Assembly (NCBI GenBank): GCA_023614405.1
Contig: CM042686.1
Coordinates: 350,060,329 to 350,124,328, forward strand
From: Avena insularis
Lineage: Eukaryota > Streptophyta > Magnoliopsida > Poales > Poaceae
Direction of reading: 5' to 3'
DNA length: 64,000 nt
Shown: in pieces, positions 60,135-64,000 of the stretch
How the letters are laid out: each line of letters starts with the position of its first letter
Position numbering within the stretch: the stretch's first letter is position 1
Translations under genes and position numbers: made by a program
The notes under the pieces: model-generated
Seen by the model: the letters and a program-made list of their open reading frames with translations, nothing else
The model's database searches: none
Told to the model about the DNA's origin: nothing

Positions 60135-63100
60135 CTCGAGGAGGATCCACAGAACCCTAGCTAGCTGATTCCCCTCTCAAATATCTCCCAATCACTCTCA
60201 ATCCTCCTCCATTGTACCGAAGCCACCGCCGGCGAGCTTCAGCTAGCCACCAAACCAACCCACCTCGACGACCGTGGAGTGGAGGAGAAGAAGGACCATG
60301 CTCCATAGGTCCCCTGGGTGGAATATAGCTTCTAGGGGAACTCTGGGTGGGACGAATTTTGCAGTTCCCTTTTGTCGGTGCTCGCCGGAAATCTTGTCGA
60401 AGTGCTCATCTCCGGCCACCATCATCACCATCGGCTAAGCATGCATACTCAAGGTGAGCATACGCTTCTCTAGCCCTAACTATGCTTCCTAGCTTATCCC
60501 GTAGCTCTGGTTCGTCATGTTGCCGGAGAGCACCGCCATAGGTGTTCATCTTGGTCACTGTTCTGGCACCCTAGAACTAGTGCAAACAACATGATTCGAC
60601 TTGTTATCTTCAATAGGATCAAAAACACCCCTTCGTGTAACCTCTGATGCTAGAAATTGGCGGTTCAGTCATGCGCTGGTGTGCTGACATCATCGGGCCG
60701 GCGGGTAGACGCCAGGGAGACGTCATCCTTAACCTGGTCCGCGTGATTGACCGGTCCACGCCCACATGGCTACTGTCGTGGCCATATGCCCACCAGTTAG
60801 TGACTCGGGCTAGATCAGGTCGTGGTGTTAAAATATTTAGGGCAGAGCTGACGTCAGCGCAGACGCTGAAAATCATTTAGTTATTTAATTTTAATAATTC
60901 CAGAAAATGATTAAATCTTATTAATTCAATATCTTTTGTTTTATAACAGAGAAAAAAATATATTAAAGATCAAAATGTTAAAAAAAACTCTATAATTTAA
61001 ACCTATTATTATACTTTATTTTCCAACTCAAATAAAATAATTAGTATTAACAAGTAAATACCTTATTAAGGATAAATCTTAAATAAATATATTCTATTAT
61101 TTAAAAATTTCCCAAAAATAGGTATAATATATCAAAGGTCTTAGAAAAACAAAATAAAGACATAAATTTGTTTTATACATTTTTGTATCGCTTAACTAAT
61201 ATTTATTATTTATTAAGTGTTAATAAAGTGATAAAACATATAAATATCATATCTTATTATTTCAAAATCACAAAAATACTTATAATATACCAAAATTATC
61301 ACAAAATAAAAATATACACATTAAAAATATAACTCTTCACATTGGAATTAAAATAAATGAAAATATTTAATATGTATTGATTAAAACTATAATCTAATAA
61401 CTTAAAGGATTTAAAATATATAAATCTTTACTATTGCCTTTATCATTATTTAATTAAAGTCTAAAAGTATAAGAACAAGCTCAAATAATGTTTATATGAA
61501 ACCCAATATGGTTCCAGCCATTTTAAAGTGTAGTTCCTAAAGTTGTCATCCAAAGTAATCATATTTTGTTCCTAAAAAAAGATTTCATCAAGTATAAAAT
61601 CTTTAAAAATAGTGTATAGCTTGTTAAGAGGATTTATTTATTTTTTATTAAAATCACCTAGGTAATATTTACCCAATTCTTGAACTAATTTGAGAATTCA
61701 CTTAAAAATCTAAGCAAAGTATTAATTAATTAAAGTAATGCTTTGTCCCAGGTTTATAATATATAAGCATTACTTCTAAAATAGGTAAATGATTCTATTC
61801 ACTTATAGTATTAAGAACACACTACTCCAACAAGGACAATAATACCATTATTTCACCTTTAGGAAGCATTATAAGATAAAACAACATATAATGCCATCTT
61901 GTATTCAATACATATAAGTCTCCACTACAAGTGTTGGGATTATTCAAATCTAGTGATGCTTTCCTTTTTAATAGGTATAATTAGAAAAGAACCCTAAGAG
62001 TGTTAACTTCAAGTTTAAATGCTTTTGTTTAGTTAAGTAAGTTTTTCTTCAAAAGTTATTCTTTTAAGAAACATTAAAATTTATTCCTTGAACACTTCTT
62101 TAAAAGCTCTAATTGATTAATAATCTCGCTTAAGAAATCTTTTCGATACCATACTCCATTGGATTGATTTAGTATTGCATGCTACTTGTTGTACTTAAAT
62201 ATTGTTTCACACATTCTCACAAGCCTTAATAAGAAGCACATGTGTGAAGCTGGTATAAAAGTGCAACACATTCCAAAGAACTCATCACAAACTCCAAACC
62301 CTAAATTAGATACGATTATTCCGGGGATTCACATTTATCAAACTGCATTACATTACTTATGAATAATTGCATCTTCCTTCTTTAAACATTTGTCGTTATC
62401 GGACCTATGATGTTATTTATAGAATTTGGATCTTCTATTGTCTTAAAGACCGTGAGTGCATAATCTTGCAATCACAAAAGATAAGTTCTTAACTTGCTCA
62501 TGTCCTTTGATTATTTTCTATCAAATGCTTGTAACTCAAATGTTATCATCACCTGCATTTCAAAAAGGTCAAAAAACACTATTTTCATAATAATATGATT
62601 ATGGATTATTTACCAATTGGTAATAGTCTATTGATATAGTTCCAGTGGTAAAGGAACATAATATCTAGGACTTAACAACCAATGTCGCTAGTGATTCTAG
62701 CGCCATATATTACGCGTTAACCATGAGATTTGGAATGGGACGGAGAGGTCAGCTGGATCTTCTTCCATTTGCATGGACGGATGACCTGATCATGAGGCTG
62801 AGGATTTCTCGTGGAGAAACCTAGCACATGGGTGGAACCCCTTAGTTTCCCATGATTTTGGTGTCTAGATTATCTTGAGAGGCTGCCAGTGGTTTAGCTA
62901 GACCTTTAAGGGAGCTTGCCAAGGCATAACCGTCTCATAGAGTCTTCAGGTGCCTACCAGAGTTATAGCCAGTCCTATAAGGGGCTTGACAGAGGTGGGG
63001 CATGTCCTGGAGGATCGTGTCTTCATGTGGGGTCGCAGAGAAGGGAAGCAATTGGCTTGGATCTTAGACTGGGCCTCATACCAAGGGAGTGTGAACGAGC

Positions 63101-63732
63101 CTATAACTCGGATATGCAACAAAGCTAAGGTCTCCCATGGGTAAAGCAACGCACCTCTTCAGAGTGTAAGAACTATGACATGTTACTCCGTATTCCGGGT
63201 AGGAGCTACGAACGCGGCAGGAAAGGAACTCAACTGTACCTTCTTAACCCTTGTTAGGTTCTAAGCCGCTGAAGACGAAGTCAAAATCAATTTCTGCTCA
63301 AGAAACCATCATCGGCAGCTCAAGTTCTTCAATAAAGTCAATGAAGTCAACATATACATCAACCAAAGCAAAGGCAAAGATCTTGATTAGATAGGGGTAG
63401 ATACTCTAGCCATAACACCTACTTTTGTAGAGCATTGCACTAGCAGAAATTACAAGCCAGATAGTTTAGTTGCTAGTCTGATTAGCTAGATAGTTCCGAG
63501 TTATTATTTCTGGTTCTTCTATGTAATAAGTTTCTTTCTCTCTCTTTAACCTATTGTGTTCTCTGGATCTTTTGCAAAGAGTCAAGTTGTAATCTATAGG
63601 CATTGCTTGGACCTGCTGTGTTTCTGTTGTACCACTCTGAGGGATGTAATACTAGTGAACGGTGTTTCATTGGTGTTATGTCAACGACTATAGTATACTA
63701 CATCATGTAGTGGCATACTGGGTCACCGCAGC

Positions 63733-63744
63733 TGGTATCAGAGC
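63733..63744 (+). other. Primer-binding site of B (tRNA-iMet)
   Basis: TGGTATCAGAGC two bases after the LTR end. Confidence 0.85.
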
Positions 63745-64000
63745 ATATTATTTGACCTTAGGATTAAAACCCTTTTAGGAAGATCTGTAGGTTGGATAGT
63801 GACTATAGGAGCCATCTTATCTAAACCAAGACTTGTGATAGGTATCCACTTGAGGATAAACCTTGTCACACATAAGTTGGATGTTTTTACCATCTTTCTT
63901 AAGGATTAGTTATATGTCTTATCTAGAGAAATGCTATATTAGTGTAGCTCTAAATAGGTATAACACCACTATGATATCTTAAGTAAGTAAAAGATTAGGA
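63745..64000 (+). other. Start of B's internal region
   Basis: Resembles the start of A's leader (TTTGACCTTA in both). No coding signal before the window ends. Confidence 0.55.

Larger units (their letters stand above)
56823..63730 (+). repeat. 5' LTR of B (6908 bp, about 6.6 kb without insert H)
   Basis: Ends TCACCGCA two bases before the primer-binding site. AT-rich, with a GC-rich promoter-like island at about 59780-60560 containing several GGCCCA/AGCCCA motifs. The block at 63141-63200 and terminal sequence GGGATGTAATACTRGTGAA are shared with A. Small ORFs throughout are unrecognisable. No gene is supported. Confidence 0.72.
56823..64000 (+). mobile_element. Element B: giant-LTR Gypsy related to A, truncated by the window end
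   Basis: Starts (T)ATAACATCCC (TG mutated to TA) at the point where A's 3' LTR is interrupted. The last 1.5 kb of its LTR and its first internal bases are similar to those of A, but the first 4 kb are largely different, so it is a related family or subfamily. Only the 5' LTR, primer-binding site and 256 bp of interior are in the window. Confidence 0.75.

Noticed and set aside
1..64000. CRISPR array, bacterial operons or a defence system
   Set aside because: No spaced direct repeats and no prokaryotic gene organisation; introns, TATA-type LTR promoters and plant retroelement families show a nuclear plant genome.

Overview
The window is intergenic DNA from a large-genome grass. Everything I can recognise is LTR retrotransposon sequence inserted into itself and, at the base, into a short tandem satellite. 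No host gene, tRNA, rRNA or CRISPR array is visible. The Angela/BARE-type Copia, the chromoviral (Tekay-type) Gypsy, the Tat-type Gypsy with an antisense gene, and the Athila-like LTRs opening TGATAC...TATAATTTTTGATG together suggest a pooid grass of the wheat, barley, oat or ryegrass group. This is inference from family resemblance; no search was run.

Layout, outside in. (1) Base: a tandem repeat of about 165 bp (1-98, 3794-4106). (2) A 3.7 kb solo LTR (called I, 99-3793) sits in it; removing the LTR and one target copy restores the 165 bp phase exactly. (3) Element A, a gag-only giant-LTR element, starts at 4107: 5' LTR 4107-10126, gag 11666-12561 continuing at 53931-54280, 3' LTR from 54992. 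(4) Copia element C (minus strand, 12562-53925, target duplication TATCA) splits the first zinc knuckle of A's gag. (5) Gypsy chromovirus D (plus strand, 14045-47497, target duplication ACTTG) splits the RNase H end of C's pol. (6) Inside D: non-autonomous Athila-like element E in its 5' LTR (17821-24246), minus-strand solo LTR F (31897-33420) and Tat-lineage Gypsy G (33691-45463, target duplication TCTCC) in its 3' LTR. (7) Element B, a relative of A, is inserted at 56823 in A's 3' LTR and runs off the window; its LTR holds a 290 bp miniature solo LTR (H, 57613-57902, target duplication ATGTT).

The bookkeeping agrees. After removing inserts, D's two LTRs are 3973 and about 3936 bp, C's are 1331 and 1332 bp, G's are 482 and 489 bp. 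C totals about 7.9 kb, D 13.7 kb, G 11.8 kb, and A's internal domain about 3.5 kb. Insertion order A, C, D, G follows from nesting alone.

All pol genes are broken by stops and frameshifts. The least damaged reading frames are a 207-codon ORF of unknown function in E and a six-exon antisense gene in G. The most unusual signals are conserved hairpins in the LTRs with compensatory base changes between families, the miniature LTR H, and a compound inversion, deletion and duplication in G's pol.
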